A stretch of DNA of 64,000 nucleotides from Treponema sp. (GCA_031267675.1 JAIRYT010000097.1:1-64000), one strand, 5' to 3'; positions 35,492-44,629 are shown, counted from the stretch's first letter. The notes: generated by a model from the letters alone, not told the origin. Translations and numbers: made by a program.

Positions 35492-37312
35492 ATGATGGTT
35501 TGCATGGAACACTACAAACGGACTCATCACTGCGGCGAACTTTGCGCCAGACACGAAGGAGCGCCGGTAACGCTTAACGGCTGGGTAAACCGAAAGCGCG
35601 ATCACGGCGGCATTAGTTTTATCAATCTGCGCGATCGCTACGGCGTTACCCAGACGGTAATCGGCGAAAACCCTTCCGCGCTGCTGGCGGAAACCGCCGC
35701 GCAGCTGCGTAACGAATACTGCGTTGCCGTCAGGGGAACGGTGCGCAGAAGGCCGCCCGATATGGTCAACAGCGATATGCCGACCGGCGAAATCGAGGTT
35801 CTTGTCCACGAGCTTGTAATACTTAACAAATGTGAAGTACTTCCATTCCAGATAGAAGACGAAAGCCGGGCCGGCGAAGATCTGCGCCTTAAGCACCGCT
35901 ATCTTGATCTTCGTTCAGCGGGAATGCAGAAGCGTCTGCGTCTGCGCCACGAAACCGCTTTTGCCGTGCGCGAATGGATGACGTCGCAGGGATTTTATGA
36001 AATTGAAACGCCCACATTTATCCGCTCCACGCCCGAGGGCGCGCGCGATTATCTGGTGCCCTCGCGGCTTTACGCGGGAAAATTCTACGCCCTGCCCCAG
36101 TCGCCGCAGTTGTACAAACAATTGCTTATGGCGGCGGGGTTTGACAAATATTTTCAAATTGCCCGCTGTTACCGCGACGAGGACGCGCGCGGCGACCGCC
36201 AGCCGGAATTTACGCAAATTGATATCGAGATGAGTTTTGTAAGCCGCGACGAGGTGCTTTCCATGACCGAGGGGCTTATGTCCCATGTGTTCCAAAAGAC
36301 CCTGGGTATAACGCTGCCGGTTCACTTTAAACGCCTTGGTTATGACGAAGCAATGGAATTGTACGGAACCGACAAACCGGATCTGCGTTTTGATCTGCCC
36401 CTGCATGATTTTGCCCCCTGCGCCAAAGAAGGTGAATTTGCGGCTTTTAATGGGGCGCTTGCGGCAGGAGGAGCGGTCAAGGCCCTGGTTGTTCCGTCCG
36501 GGGCGATGAAAACGCCGTATTCGCGAAAACAGATCGAAGAACTTGAAAACCACGCAAAAATTTACCGGGCAAAGGGTCTGGCCTGGATGAAGGTTGCGGA
36601 GGGCGCGCTTGAAGGAGGGGTTTCAAAATTTTTCGCGCGGGCGGCGGCAAAGATTATTGACCGGCTGGGGGCAAAACCGGGCGACCTTATCCTGCTTGTC
36701 GCGGACGCAAAGCGAAAAACCGCCAACACGGCGCTGGGGGCCGTCCGTTCCAGATTGGGAAAGGAACTTTTTTTAAGCGAAGACAGCGAAGCGGCAAAAC
36801 GCTTTGAATTTGTATGGATTGTCGATTTTCCCCTCTTTGAATACAACGAAGACGAAGAACGCTGGGAAGCGGCCCACCATCTGTTTTCATATCCGCAGGA
36901 ACAGTACCACGATACGCTGGAAAGCTGCCCCGGCGGCGTTAAGGGCGATCTGTACGATCTTGTACTTAACGGCTACGAGCTTGCTTCGGGTTCGATCAGA
37001 ATACATGATCCTGTTTTGCAAAAACGGATTTTTTCGATTACGGGAATAGGAGAAGAAGAAGCCCAGGCAAAATTCGGTTTTTTGCTCGAGGCGCTTAAAT
37101 ATGGCGCGCCGCCCCACGGCGGCATAGCTCCCGGACTTGACCGCCTTGTTATGCTTATGGCCGGGGAAACTTCCATAAAAGAAGTTATTGCCTTTCCCAA
37201 AAATTCTTTTGCGGTAAGCCCCATGGATGACTGCCCCGCGGCGGTTGACGGGCGGCAGCTTGAAGAACTCCATCTTGTGATAAAAGAGCCAAAGGAGGAG
37301 GCAAACCCGTGA
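35492..37312 (+). CDS. aspS: Aspartyl-tRNA synthetase
   Basis: A 606-residue class II synthetase of the bacterial type. The anticodon-binding OB fold starts KRTHHCGELCARHEG with GWVNRKRDHGG. Motif 2 is CYRDEDARGDRQPEFTQID near residue 220, the bacterial GAD insert spans roughly 290-430, and motif 3 is GGIAPGLDRLVMLMAG near 545. Three candidate starts lie close together (35492, 35495, 35504); I kept the first, as AGGA lies at a workable distance only from it. The stop overlaps the GTG start of the chromate transporter gene. Confidence 0.97.
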   Translation: MMVCMEHYKRTHHCGELCARHEGAPVTLNGWVNRKRDHGGISFINLRDRYGVTQTVIGENPSALLAETAAQLRNEYCVAVRGTVRRRPPDMVNSDMPTGEIEVLVHELVILNKCEVLPFQIEDESRAGEDLRLKHRYLDLRSAGMQKRLRLRHETAFAVREWMTSQGFYEIETPTFIRSTPEGARDYLVPSRLYAGKFYALPQSPQLYKQLLMAAGFDKYFQIARCYRDEDARGDRQPEFTQIDIEMSFVSRDEVLSMTEGLMSHVFQKTLGITLPVHFKRLGYDEAMELYGTDKPDLRFDLPLHDFAPCAKEGEFAAFNGALAAGGAVKALVVPSGAMKTPYSRKQIEELENHAKIYRAKGLAWMKVAEGALEGGVSKFFARAAAKIIDRLGAKPGDLILLVADAKRKTANTALGAVRSRLGKELFLSEDSEAAKRFEFVWIVDFPLFEYNEDEERWEAAHHLFSYPQEQYHDTLESCPGGVKGDLYDLVLNGYELASGSIRIHDPVLQKRIFSITGIGEEEAQAKFGFLLEALKYGAPPHGGIAPGLDRLVMLMAGETSIKEVIAFPKNSFAVSPMDDCPAAVDGRQLEELHLVIKEPKEEANP

Positions 37313-38106
37313 CAGCCTTTGTTGATTTATTCTGGACATTTGTTAAAATCGGCCTTTTTACCTTTGGCGGCGGTTACGCGATGGTGCCGGTTATTGAACG
37401 GGAGCTTATCAACAGAAAAGCGTGGATCAATATGGACGAGGTTCTTGATTACTATACTATCGCCCAGGTTACGCCGGGAATTATCGCCGTTAATATTTCG
37501 ACGTTTGTAGGGTACCGCCGCAAAGGTGTTGCCGGCGGCATACTTGCGACAGTTGGTTTTGTACTTCCGGGTATTCTGCTTATGACGCTGGTTTCGCTGT
37601 TTTTAAAACGCTTTGCGGAATACCCGCCGGTGCGCCATGTCTTTGCGGGAATACGGATTGCGGTGGGCGCGTTAATCCTTGATACCATACTAAAACTGCT
37701 CCGCAATCTGGTTGCGCCTGCTGCAGCCGCTGATGTGACCGCGGCATCTGGTGACGCTGCAGCTTCTGACACAACTGCCGTATCCGGCGCATCCGCTGAC
37801 GCGCCCGGCCTTGGCGCTACAGCCGATGATGCAGTTTCTGCCGTATCCGCTGTCACGACTGACACGCTCACCGGCAATGGCGTTACATCCGGCGATAATG
37901 TTATGTCCGCCGCTGCTACAGCCGCAACCGAAGCGCGGCGCGTGCAGATTGTTTTTTCCGTTACCGCGTTTGCCGCCGCGTTTGTGCTGTCCGCGTTTTT
38001 TAAGCTAAGCGCCGCGCTCATTGTGCTTGCCGCCGCCTGGGCGGGCTTTTTGTGTTTCAGGCCAGGCGGTTTTCGTTTTTCAAACCACTGGCGCGGCAGA
38101 TCATGA
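37309..38106 (+). CDS. Chromate transporter (ChrA half) with an extra Ala/Thr/Ser-rich linker
   Basis: A 265-residue membrane protein with one chromate-transport domain: WTFVKIGLFTFGGGYAMVPVI at the start and YTIAQVTPGIIAVNISTFVGY near residue 45. Such halves pair as two proteins to form a transporter. Start is a GTG overlapping aspS, preceded by AAAGGAGGAGG. Odd feature: residues about 134-206 are a low-complexity insert of Ala, Ser, Thr, Asp and Val between transmembrane segments, which I would not expect in this family. The second half is encoded next with an ATGA overlap. Physiological substrate in an anaerobe is uncertain. Confidence 0.85.
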   Translation: MTAFVDLFWTFVKIGLFTFGGGYAMVPVIERELINRKAWINMDEVLDYYTIAQVTPGIIAVNISTFVGYRRKGVAGGILATVGFVLPGILLMTLVSLFLKRFAEYPPVRHVFAGIRIAVGALILDTILKLLRNLVAPAAAADVTAASGDAAASDTTAVSGASADAPGLGATADDAVSAVSAVTTDTLTGNGVTSGDNVMSAAATAATEARRVQIVFSVTAFAAAFVLSAFFKLSAALIVLAAAWAGFLCFRPGGFRFSNHWRGRS

Positions 38107-38639
38107 CAAGTCTTTATATATTCGCGGTGTTTTTTTATATCGGAATTTTTAGCATAGGAGGCGGGCTGGCGACGCTTCCCTTTTTGTTTGAACTGGCAAA
38201 AAAATATTCCTGGCTTGCCGAAGAAAAAATCGGCGATTTTTTGGCGATTGCCCAGGCGTCGCCGGGAGCGGTCGGCGTTAATATGGCCGCGCAGACGGGC
38301 TTTTTGTGGGCGGGGCCTTTGGGCGCCTGTGCCGCCGCGCTGGGTTTAATTGCTCCTTCAATCATCGTAATTACCATTGTTGCCCGTATGCTCGACAAGT
38401 TTAAGAAAAACAAAATTGTCGCGGCGCTTTTTTCAGGCCTTCGCCCCGCCGCCGCGGGACTGCTTGCCGCCGCGGGTTTTGGCGTATGGAGGATTTCCCT
38501 GTTTGCGGTCGAATCCGGCATACGCTGGAAAGAATTTGCGGTTTTTGTTGTATTTTTTGCGCTTATCCGGAAATTTAAAAAACACCCCGTTACCTATATT
38601 GCCGCCGCCGGAGTAGCGGGCGCGGTTCTGGGTCTGTAA
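38103..38639 (+). CDS. Chromate transporter, second half
   Basis: A 178-residue membrane protein homologous to the preceding one: FFYIGIFSIGGGLATLPFLFEL at the start and AIAQASPGAVGVNMAAQTGF near residue 58. It lacks the low-complexity insert. The ATG at 38103 overlaps the previous stop (ATGA), so both halves should be made together and form a heterodimer. It ends one base before the convergent murJ gene. Confidence 0.85.
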   Translation: MTSLYIFAVFFYIGIFSIGGGLATLPFLFELAKKYSWLAEEKIGDFLAIAQASPGAVGVNMAAQTGFLWAGPLGACAAALGLIAPSIIVITIVARMLDKFKKNKIVAALFSGLRPAAAGLLAAAGFGVWRISLFAVESGIRWKEFAVFVVFFALIRKFKKHPVTYIAAAGVAGAVLGL

Positions 38640-38640
38640 A

Positions 38641-40245
38641 CTAACGCTTTTTCGCAACCATACGCCGCAGCGCTTTAAGGTGTTTGTCGCCGGTAACAAG
38701 CAGCAGACAGATGCCCGTTGCGGCAAAAAGAAGCGCCTGCAGCGCCAGGGGAAGTCCGACACGGATTATCCGGCCGCCGGACAGGTTCCAGGAATTAAAA
38801 AACGTATTGGTAAACAGCACCGGCAGCGCGGCAATAACAGAAAAAACAAGCAGCTTTACCGCGTAACCCGCTCGTGCCAGCAGCGAGCGGCCGGCGGCAA
38901 TGGGCTGTCTGCCGGGGAAAAACAGCAGCAGCGCCGTATTGACCGCGCTCGAAATGGTTAAGGCCAGCGCAATGCCGGAGCCTTTCATTGTCCGCGCAAG
39001 GACAAGCGCCAAAACAATATTTATGCCAAACGAAAGAACCCCCGCAAGGGTGGGCGATTTTGAATCGCTTTTTGCGTAAAAAGCCGGGGCCAGTACGCGG
39101 TTAAGCGCGATAAAAAAAAGTCCGGGAACGTGAAACAAAAACGCCGCGTAGGTAAGCGCCACCGAATTTTCGTCAAAGCTGCGCGTCTGAAAAAGCAGCC
39201 GAATTATTTTATCGCCCTGGGCCAAAAAGAAAAAGGTAACGGGAATGGCGATAAGCGCGACAATATCCATTGCCTGGGAAAGCCGCTCGTTATATTCCTT
39301 CCAGCGCAGCGACTTTGCGTATTCGGCAAGATTTGGAAGCAGCACCGTACCAATGGAAACGGCAAAAACACCCAAAATCAATTCCTGAAGGCGCAGGGAA
39401 TATTGCAGACTGGAAACAATGCCCTCTCCCGCCTGTCCGGCAAGCGCCGTACATGTCAAATCGTTAAGCTGATACGCCGCCATGCCAATGATCGTAGGCC
39501 CGATAAGGCGAAGCACGGCCCCGGTTCCCGGATTGGTGATTGCCCGCCGTATGCCCACCGCGCAAAAACGGAACCCGTGCTTCCACACAAAGGGAAACTG
39601 TATCGCCGCTTCCAAAAATCCGCCAATGACAATTCCAATCGCCATGGCGCGGGCGGGATTTTGGGTAAACGGCGACAATACATACGCGCAGCCAATGGTA
39701 ACAATATTAAGCAAAATCGGCGCCAGGCCAGAGGGCGCAAAAATATGAATGGAGTTAAGAATCCCCTGAAAGAGCGCCGCCACCGAAATAAAGGCCAAAA
39801 ACGGGAACATTATCCGGGTAAGAAATACCGTTTCGTCAAAAACACTTGTAACGTCAAAAAGCGGGGTTTTGTCAATTTCCATGCCAAAAAGACGTATAAG
39901 CAGGGGGCATAAAACGATCCCCGCGACTACCACCAGGCTTACAAAAAAAGTAAGGAAGGTAAAAACGCACGAAACAAATTCGCGGATTTTTGCGCGGTCG
40001 TCTTCGACCAAATATTGTTTAAGCGTTGGAATAAACGCGACCGCGATGGAGCCTTCCGCAAAAAGGCGGCGGAATAAATTGGGAACAAGAAACGCGACCG
40101 AAAACGCGTCGGAAAGGGCGCTTGTTCCCAAAAAGGCCGCTTTGGTTATTTCGCGTAACAGCCCCAAAACCCGCGACAAAAGGGTAAGCAGCGAAAGCGC
40201 GCCGCCCGAGCGGAGCATGGATGCTGGATTTGAAGAGCGCGGCAT
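38641..40245 (-). CDS. murJ: Lipid II flippase MurJ (MviN)
   Basis: A 534-residue protein with about 14 membrane segments that flips the peptidoglycan precursor lipid II across the inner membrane. The start (LLTLLSRVLGLLREI, FSVAFLVPNLFRRLFAEGSI, AFIPTLKQYL) is the MurJ signature, including Arg residues of the central cavity. PGLFFIALNRVLAPAFYA near 365 is another typical segment. Length is standard. The gene is divergent from the thioredoxin gene; I see no clear promoter. Confidence 0.95.
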   Translation of the reverse strand: MPRSSNPASMLRSGGALSLLTLLSRVLGLLREITKAAFLGTSALSDAFSVAFLVPNLFRRLFAEGSIAVAFIPTLKQYLVEDDRAKIREFVSCVFTFLTFFVSLVVVAGIVLCPLLIRLFGMEIDKTPLFDVTSVFDETVFLTRIMFPFLAFISVAALFQGILNSIHIFAPSGLAPILLNIVTIGCAYVLSPFTQNPARAMAIGIVIGGFLEAAIQFPFVWKHGFRFCAVGIRRAITNPGTGAVLRLIGPTIIGMAAYQLNDLTCTALAGQAGEGIVSSLQYSLRLQELILGVFAVSIGTVLLPNLAEYAKSLRWKEYNERLSQAMDIVALIAIPVTFFFLAQGDKIIRLLFQTRSFDENSVALTYAAFLFHVPGLFFIALNRVLAPAFYAKSDSKSPTLAGVLSFGINIVLALVLARTMKGSGIALALTISSAVNTALLLFFPGRQPIAAGRSLLARAGYAVKLLVFSVIAALPVLFTNTFFNSWNLSGGRIIRVGLPLALQALLFAATGICLLLVTGDKHLKALRRMVAKKR

Positions 40246-40299
40246 GGTGTTAGTCTATGCGAGCTAGGCTTTTTAGGCAATCTATTGTACAGTAAAGAC

Positions 40300-40623
40300 A
40301 TGAGCAAAGAAGTAACCATTACCAATGACAACTTTGACGGCGAAGTGCTGCAATCGGCAGTGCCGGTGCTGCTTGATTTTTGGGCGCCCTGGTGTAATCC
40401 CTGCCTGGCGATAGCTCCCATTATTGAACAAATTTCAGACGAATATGACGGCACGCTTAAAGTGGGAAAGATCAATGTAGACGAACAGGGCCCCCTTGCG
40501 CAAAAGCACAGCGTCACCTCTATACCAACCCTGGCGGTCTATAAGGGAGGCCAGTGTGTATTTTCCCAGCCTGGCGCGCTTCCCAAAGCCGGCATAGAGG
40601 CGCTTGTAAAGCAATACCTGTAA
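40300..40623 (+). CDS. Thioredoxin with a WCNPC active site
   Basis: A 107-residue thioredoxin fold: NDNFDGEVLQ, LLDFWAPWCNPCLAIAPIIEQI, KVGKINVDEQGPLAQKHSVTSIPTLAVYKGG. Both active-site cysteines and the cis-proline (SIPT) are present, but the loop is Cys-Asn-Pro-Cys rather than Cys-Gly-Pro-Cys, which should shift its redox potential. The ATG at 40300 is favoured over a TTG five codons earlier because it gives the usual N-terminus. Partner reductase not seen here. Confidence 0.9.
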   Translation: MSKEVTITNDNFDGEVLQSAVPVLLDFWAPWCNPCLAIAPIIEQISDEYDGTLKVGKINVDEQGPLAQKHSVTSIPTLAVYKGGQCVFSQPGALPKAGIEALVKQYL

Positions 40624-40625
40624 AG

Positions 40626-41657
40626 CTACGGCGAATACTTTTTGGCAGTGTTTGCCGCCCCCGGCGTCGCGGTGCTTGTTGCCCCGATAAACCAGTCGGC
40701 GGCGCTGTTGGTGTCGTTTCCCGGACGGCGGTTTACGGTCCGCGTAGCGGTATGCCCGGTACTGTCAAACGCGTAGGATTCAAGCGGTTCGTCCCCGCTT
40801 TGCCAGGCATCCTGTTCAAAAAGCATGGCGGCCGCCTGGGTGACATTGGCGTTTGACTTTGAGGTTCCGCGTAAAACAATCGCGTCCAGCACCCGGTCAT
40901 CCTGATCGCAGAGATAAATCACGTCGGTGTTCTGAAGCAGTTTAACGGCCCCGGGCGCCCAAAAATCGCGGGCGCTGGAGGAAGCCTCTGTTCCCCCCGA
41001 TTCCGCAAGGTTTCTTCCTGTTTCATTTTTGTGGCCGGCTTCGTCGGCAAGGTCCCGCATGTGCAAAACAATGTATTCGTTCGCGGAAACTTCGACAGGC
41101 GGGAATTCAAAGACGGGCAGTTTGCCGCCGTTATATGCGGCAAAAAGCCGCAGCGCCCCAAGGTTTCCCGCGCCGGCGGTTTTAAGCTCGACATACTCTA
41201 CCTTGGGTTTAGAGTAGTTCAGCCTTATCTCGTTAAGAAGCAGGGCGGGCAGCCGGTTATTCCGCGTCCGGAAAGGAATAAGCACATTAAGGGTGTTTCC
41301 CCGTTTGTCCGCGACAAGCATGTCCATGTTGACAAGCTGTCCGGGCTCATAACTGCCGGTCAGACGAAAGCGTATTGTTTCGCCCTCGCCGCTCAATTCA
41401 ATTTCCGCCGGCGGATCAAAATAGGCCGATTTGACCGCCACGGGAACAGAAAAGCGGAATTCCAGCTCGCCGTTTTCCAGCGCGCGGCTGCCCAAAAAAA
41501 CCGGCGATTCAGCGCTTGTTCCCAGCAATTTTTGCAGAGCTGTTTCGGTTGAACAGCCCGCCGGGATTAGCAGCGCAAGCGCAAGAAACCCCGCCGGAAA
41601 GAACCCCCGGCTCTTTTTGAACAATTTTCCAGACAAATTTACATCAGTATTTTTCAT
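40626..41657 (-). CDS. Lipoprotein with a lamin-tail-like domain
   Basis: A 343-residue lipoprotein with lipobox IPAGC (Cys about residue 34). A middle beta-rich region (EFRFSVPVAVKSAYFDPPAEIELSG) is followed, from about residue 135, by LLNEIRLNYSKPKVEYVELKTAG and EYIVLHMRDL. That is the LNE...E(Y/F)(V/I)EL pattern of lamin-tail domains found in many secreted bacterial proteins. The closing part (DDRVLDAIVLRG, AADWFIGATSTATPGAAN) fits the end of such a domain. GGAGG precedes the ATG at 41657 by five bases. Function is unknown; a structural or binding role outside the inner membrane is likely. Confidence 0.75.
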   Translation of the reverse strand: MKNTDVNLSGKLFKKSRGFFPAGFLALALLIPAGCSTETALQKLLGTSAESPVFLGSRALENGELEFRFSVPVAVKSAYFDPPAEIELSGEGETIRFRLTGSYEPGQLVNMDMLVADKRGNTLNVLIPFRTRNNRLPALLLNEIRLNYSKPKVEYVELKTAGAGNLGALRLFAAYNGGKLPVFEFPPVEVSANEYIVLHMRDLADEAGHKNETGRNLAESGGTEASSSARDFWAPGAVKLLQNTDVIYLCDQDDRVLDAIVLRGTSKSNANVTQAAAMLFEQDAWQSGDEPLESYAFDSTGHTATRTVNRRPGNDTNSAADWFIGATSTATPGAANTAKKYSP

Positions 41658-41756
41658 AAAAGCCTCCATCTTCCAGAGGGATCATATTTTGACGGCGCTT
41701 TGGAAAAAGTAAAAAAAAATGCATTTGGGCCTGCGGGCAAAACAAAGTTACCGTTC

Positions 41757-41784
41757 TTGACATTACGGCATATTTGTTATTAAT
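41757..41784 (+). promoter_or_regulatory. Promoter of the receiver gene at 41817
   Basis: TTGACA (41757-41762) with an ATTAAT-type -10 box 16 bases later (41779-41784). It lies about 30 bases before the start codon. Confidence 0.5.
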
Positions 41785-41816
41785 CTAGTGAAGCTGGATG
41801 AAACAGGAGGCGGCGC

Positions 41817-42215
41817 ATGAAGGATGAAATACAAAAACAAAAAATTCTTCTTGTCGATGATGAAGAAATCCAGCTGACCATTGCCAGGTCCATGCTGGAG
41901 GACGACTATGAAATTTTTGTCGCAAAATCGGGAAGACGGGCGGTGGAATACCTGCGGGACGGTTTGGTTCCCCACCTGGTCTTGCTGGACATCCTCATGC
42001 CGGAAATGGACGGCTGGGAAACATTCAACCGGATACGGGCAATGAGTTTTTTGCACGAAGTTCCGGTAGCCTTTTTAACATCGATAAACGAGATCGTTGC
42101 CGAAACGCATGCGTTTGAAATGGGCGCCGCCGATTATATTGCAAAACCGTACGAAAAAGGCGATATATTAAAGCGCGTAAAAGACATCATGGAAAAGGGT
42201 GTTAACAAACAGTAG
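41817..42215 (+). CDS. Single-domain response regulator (CheY-like receiver)
   Basis: A 132-residue receiver. Acidic residues are in ILLVDDEEIQ, the phospho-acceptor Asp in PHLVLLDILMPEMDG, the switch Thr in VAFLTSINE, and the conserved Lys in ADYIAKPYEKGD. There is no output domain. It is similar in size to the receiver at 8484-8882 but not an obvious recent copy. ACAGGAGG lies before the ATG. No kinase is adjacent. Confidence 0.88.
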   Translation: MKDEIQKQKILLVDDEEIQLTIARSMLEDDYEIFVAKSGRRAVEYLRDGLVPHLVLLDILMPEMDGWETFNRIRAMSFLHEVPVAFLTSINEIVAETHAFEMGAADYIAKPYEKGDILKRVKDIMEKGVNKQ

Positions 42216-42257
42216 TGCGGTAAATCCGCCAAAAAATATTCGTTATGGAAGGCAGTT

Positions 42258-42629
42258 ATGACAGTTATACAAACAAAAGATTCGCCGGCGGCAATCGGGC
42301 CGTATTCCCAGGGCTTTTTGGCGGGCGGTTTTATTTTTACCTCGGGCCAAATTCCCCTTGATCCGGAAACGGGCAGTGTAAAAGGCGCAGGCGTAGCCGA
42401 ACAGGCGCAGCAGGCTATTGCCAATCTTAAAGCGGTGCTTGAAGCCGGTAATTCTTCTTTGGCAAAGGTGATTAAAACAACCTGTTTTCTTGCCAGCATG
42501 GACGACTTTGCAGCCTTTAACGAAGTGTACGCGCGGCATTTTACCGGAAAACCGGCGCGGTCCTGTATCGCGGTAAAAACACTGCCGCGGAATGTCCTTT
42601 GTGAAATTGAAGCAATCGCGGAAATATAA
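42258..42629 (+). CDS. ridA: RidA family enamine/imine deaminase
   Basis: A 123-residue trimeric protein that hydrolyses reactive 2-aminoacrylate and related imines. Family signatures are AIGPYSQGF at the start, FTSGQIPLDPETG near residue 33 and the closing PARSCIAVKTLPRNVLCEIEAIA, which includes the catalytic Arg. GGAAGG precedes the ATG. It protects PLP-dependent amino-acid metabolism. Confidence 0.93.
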   Translation: MTVIQTKDSPAAIGPYSQGFLAGGFIFTSGQIPLDPETGSVKGAGVAEQAQQAIANLKAVLEAGNSSLAKVIKTTCFLASMDDFAAFNEVYARHFTGKPARSCIAVKTLPRNVLCEIEAIAEI

Positions 42630-42644
42630 GCAAAACGTCGAACA

Positions 42645-43388
42645 GTGACCGAAAAAACCTGGGACGCGTTCCGCGCCGCGCGTACGCGCTACCGCGATTA
42701 CTGCGAAGATTTAACAAAACGCTTTGGCCCGGGCGGCGCGGAGCGTATTCAACAGCTGGTGGACGGGCGGGAGGGTCCCGCATATACGGTGCAGACGCCG
42801 GTCCTTTACAATTACGCGCTTGACGACATAACCCGCGAAAGCAGCCCCCGCCTTATTTTGGTCGCCGATAATCCGGGCCGCCGTGAACAGGCCGCGGAAA
42901 ACCGGCGCTATCTGGTGGGGCCGTCGGGTAAAATCGCCGAGCGTTTTTTTGGCGAACAGCTTGGCATTGATTTTCGCGCCGATGTGATCATTCTAAATAA
43001 AACGCCGGTGCATACGCCGCGCACCGCCTTGCTGCGCGAACTCTGCGGCCTGGACGAAGCAATTACCGGCATGATGGAAGAATCGCAGCGCGTTATGGCG
43101 GAACTGCTCGCCGCGTTCCAGCAGGCGCTGTCGCTTGACAAGGTGATTCCCGTGTGGATCACAGGCTATTCAGAAATGAAGAAGGGCGGCATTTTTGAGG
43201 TATATACCGAAACCCTTAAATCACTTTATACCGCAGGCGCGCTGCGCGAACGGCTCTTTTTCTACCGTCATTTTTCGATGAATCAGTTTACCATCGATTT
43301 ACACAAACAGCGCCGCCCAAAAGAAGACCTTGCCCCGTGCCTTGAACGCATGGGCGTTGCCTACCGTCAGCGGGTGCTGGGGTTCTAA
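42645..43388 (+). CDS. Uncharacterised protein resembling the uracil-DNA glycosylase superfamily
   Basis: A 247-residue soluble protein that starts at a GTG 15 bases after ridA. Between residues 70 and 220 it has LILVADNPGRREQ, YLVGPSGKIAERFF, ADVIILNKTPVHTP and FFYRHFSMNQF. The order (Asp-Asn-Pro-Gly loop, Gly-x-Ser-Gly helix, Asn-Lys-Thr strand, late His-x-Ser) is like that of UDG-like proteins, where these loops bind the base and the abasic site. The first 60 residues are not recognised. Enzyme activity is not established. Confidence 0.55.
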   Translation: MTEKTWDAFRAARTRYRDYCEDLTKRFGPGGAERIQQLVDGREGPAYTVQTPVLYNYALDDITRESSPRLILVADNPGRREQAAENRRYLVGPSGKIAERFFGEQLGIDFRADVIILNKTPVHTPRTALLRELCGLDEAITGMMEESQRVMAELLAAFQQALSLDKVIPVWITGYSEMKKGGIFEVYTETLKSLYTAGALRERLFFYRHFSMNQFTIDLHKQRRPKEDLAPCLERMGVAYRQRVLGF

Positions 43389-43592
43389 GTAACGGCGAAA
43401 GAATGCCGATTCCTGAATGATGCCTTCCGTCAAAAATCCTTCACTTTTTTACCAAAAGACTAAAGCTCCCTTTTTCCGTAAAGCGGCCTCTTGCGCGTCC
43501 CGGTACAGCTCCCGCCGGGTCATCAACAGCCGATAAGTACCCTCGGAAGTTTAAAAGGGTTTTCCCTGCATTAAATTTCTCTGGAGGACAAC

Positions 43593-44504
43593 ATGAAGTA
43601 CAATAAAAATGATGGTTCCGGCGTAAACGAACTTTTGGCGGAAAATGACGATCCGCTCGATATCCGTTTTGACAACGTGTTCAAGGCGGTGTTTACCAAA
43701 GACAGCCCTGAATCGCAGGGGGCGCTCGCCAGACTGCTTTCCGGTATCATCGGAAGGGATCTTTCGGTCATCACGTTATATATCAACGAACCGCCCGTCG
43801 GCGATACCCGTGACCGCCAAATCCGCTTTGACATAAACTGCAGGGCGGAAGACGGCTCACTTATTAATGTGGAAATGTCCTTTTTTCCGAATCCGTTTGA
43901 ACCGGTACGCCTTGAGTACCACGCGGCAAAACTCTTTGCTACCCAGGGAATCCGGGGAAAGAACAAAAGCTTCGGCGATCTTAAAGAGACGTATCAGATT
44001 ACGTTTCTGGCAAGAGAAACTTTTTTCGCCGACAGTGATTTTTTACACTGGTTTGAGTATTATGATCCCGAACGTCGTATGCCGCTCGGCGGACGGAGCC
44101 GGATCATCACGCTGGAACTTTGTAAAGCTGACACCGTGGTGGAAAAACCCGCGGGAGAAATGACTGCGGCGGAACTGTGGGCGGTGTTTTTCCAGTATTT
44201 GACAGACAGGGATAAACGGTGGAAAATAAATGAAATAGCAAAATTCGAGGAGGGCATAGCCATGGCCGGACAGGTAGTAATGGGTATCAGCAAGGATGAC
44301 GCGGAACTCTTCCGTATTCTGGGCGAAGAAAAGTACGAGCTTGACCAGCAAAACAGACGTGTGGAAGCAGAGCGGGCAGCACGGCGTGAAGGCAAAGAGG
44401 AAAGCCTGCGGGAAACGGCCCGAAAGATGAAGGCCGATAACGCCCCCGTCCGCCTGATTGAGAAATATACCGGGTTAACGGAACAGCAGATCGAGGAGTT
44501 GTAA
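43593..44504 (+). CDS. Rpn/PDDEXK-family nuclease (transposase-like)
   Basis: A 303-residue protein of the group annotated as PD-(D/E)XK nuclease family transposase. The N-terminus DIRFDNVFKAVFTKDSPES is the family hallmark. The catalytic core is FDINCRAEDGSLINVEMSF near residue 75-95, followed by LEYHAAKLFATQ and SDFLHWFEYYDPERRMPL. The C-terminal 60 residues are a charged helix (RAARREGKEESLRETARKMK). GGAGG precedes the ATG. No inverted repeats or partner transposase are seen, so it is more likely a recombination-promoting nuclease than an active insertion sequence. Confidence 0.8.
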   Translation: MKYNKNDGSGVNELLAENDDPLDIRFDNVFKAVFTKDSPESQGALARLLSGIIGRDLSVITLYINEPPVGDTRDRQIRFDINCRAEDGSLINVEMSFFPNPFEPVRLEYHAAKLFATQGIRGKNKSFGDLKETYQITFLARETFFADSDFLHWFEYYDPERRMPLGGRSRIITLELCKADTVVEKPAGEMTAAELWAVFFQYLTDRDKRWKINEIAKFEEGIAMAGQVVMGISKDDAELFRILGEEKYELDQQNRRVEAERAARREGKEESLRETARKMKADNAPVRLIEKYTGLTEQQIEEL

Positions 44505-44629
44505 GGAAAAATTTTTTGCCCTGCCAAAACAAACTGTAGTCATTCAACACAGCAGGATCCGGAAACGCCCCCTTGTCATTTACGCCAATTTATATCACAG
44601 TGCTGTATACGATATTTATAGGGGTACTC

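Noticed and set aside
37452-38021. Minus-strand Ala/Thr/Val-rich frame
   Set aside because: Antisense to the low-complexity insert of the chromate transporter; composition mirrors that insert.
43593-44504. Active insertion sequence at the PDDEXK transposase-like gene
   Set aside because: No terminal inverted repeats or target duplications could be seen on either side, and members of this family are often not mobile.
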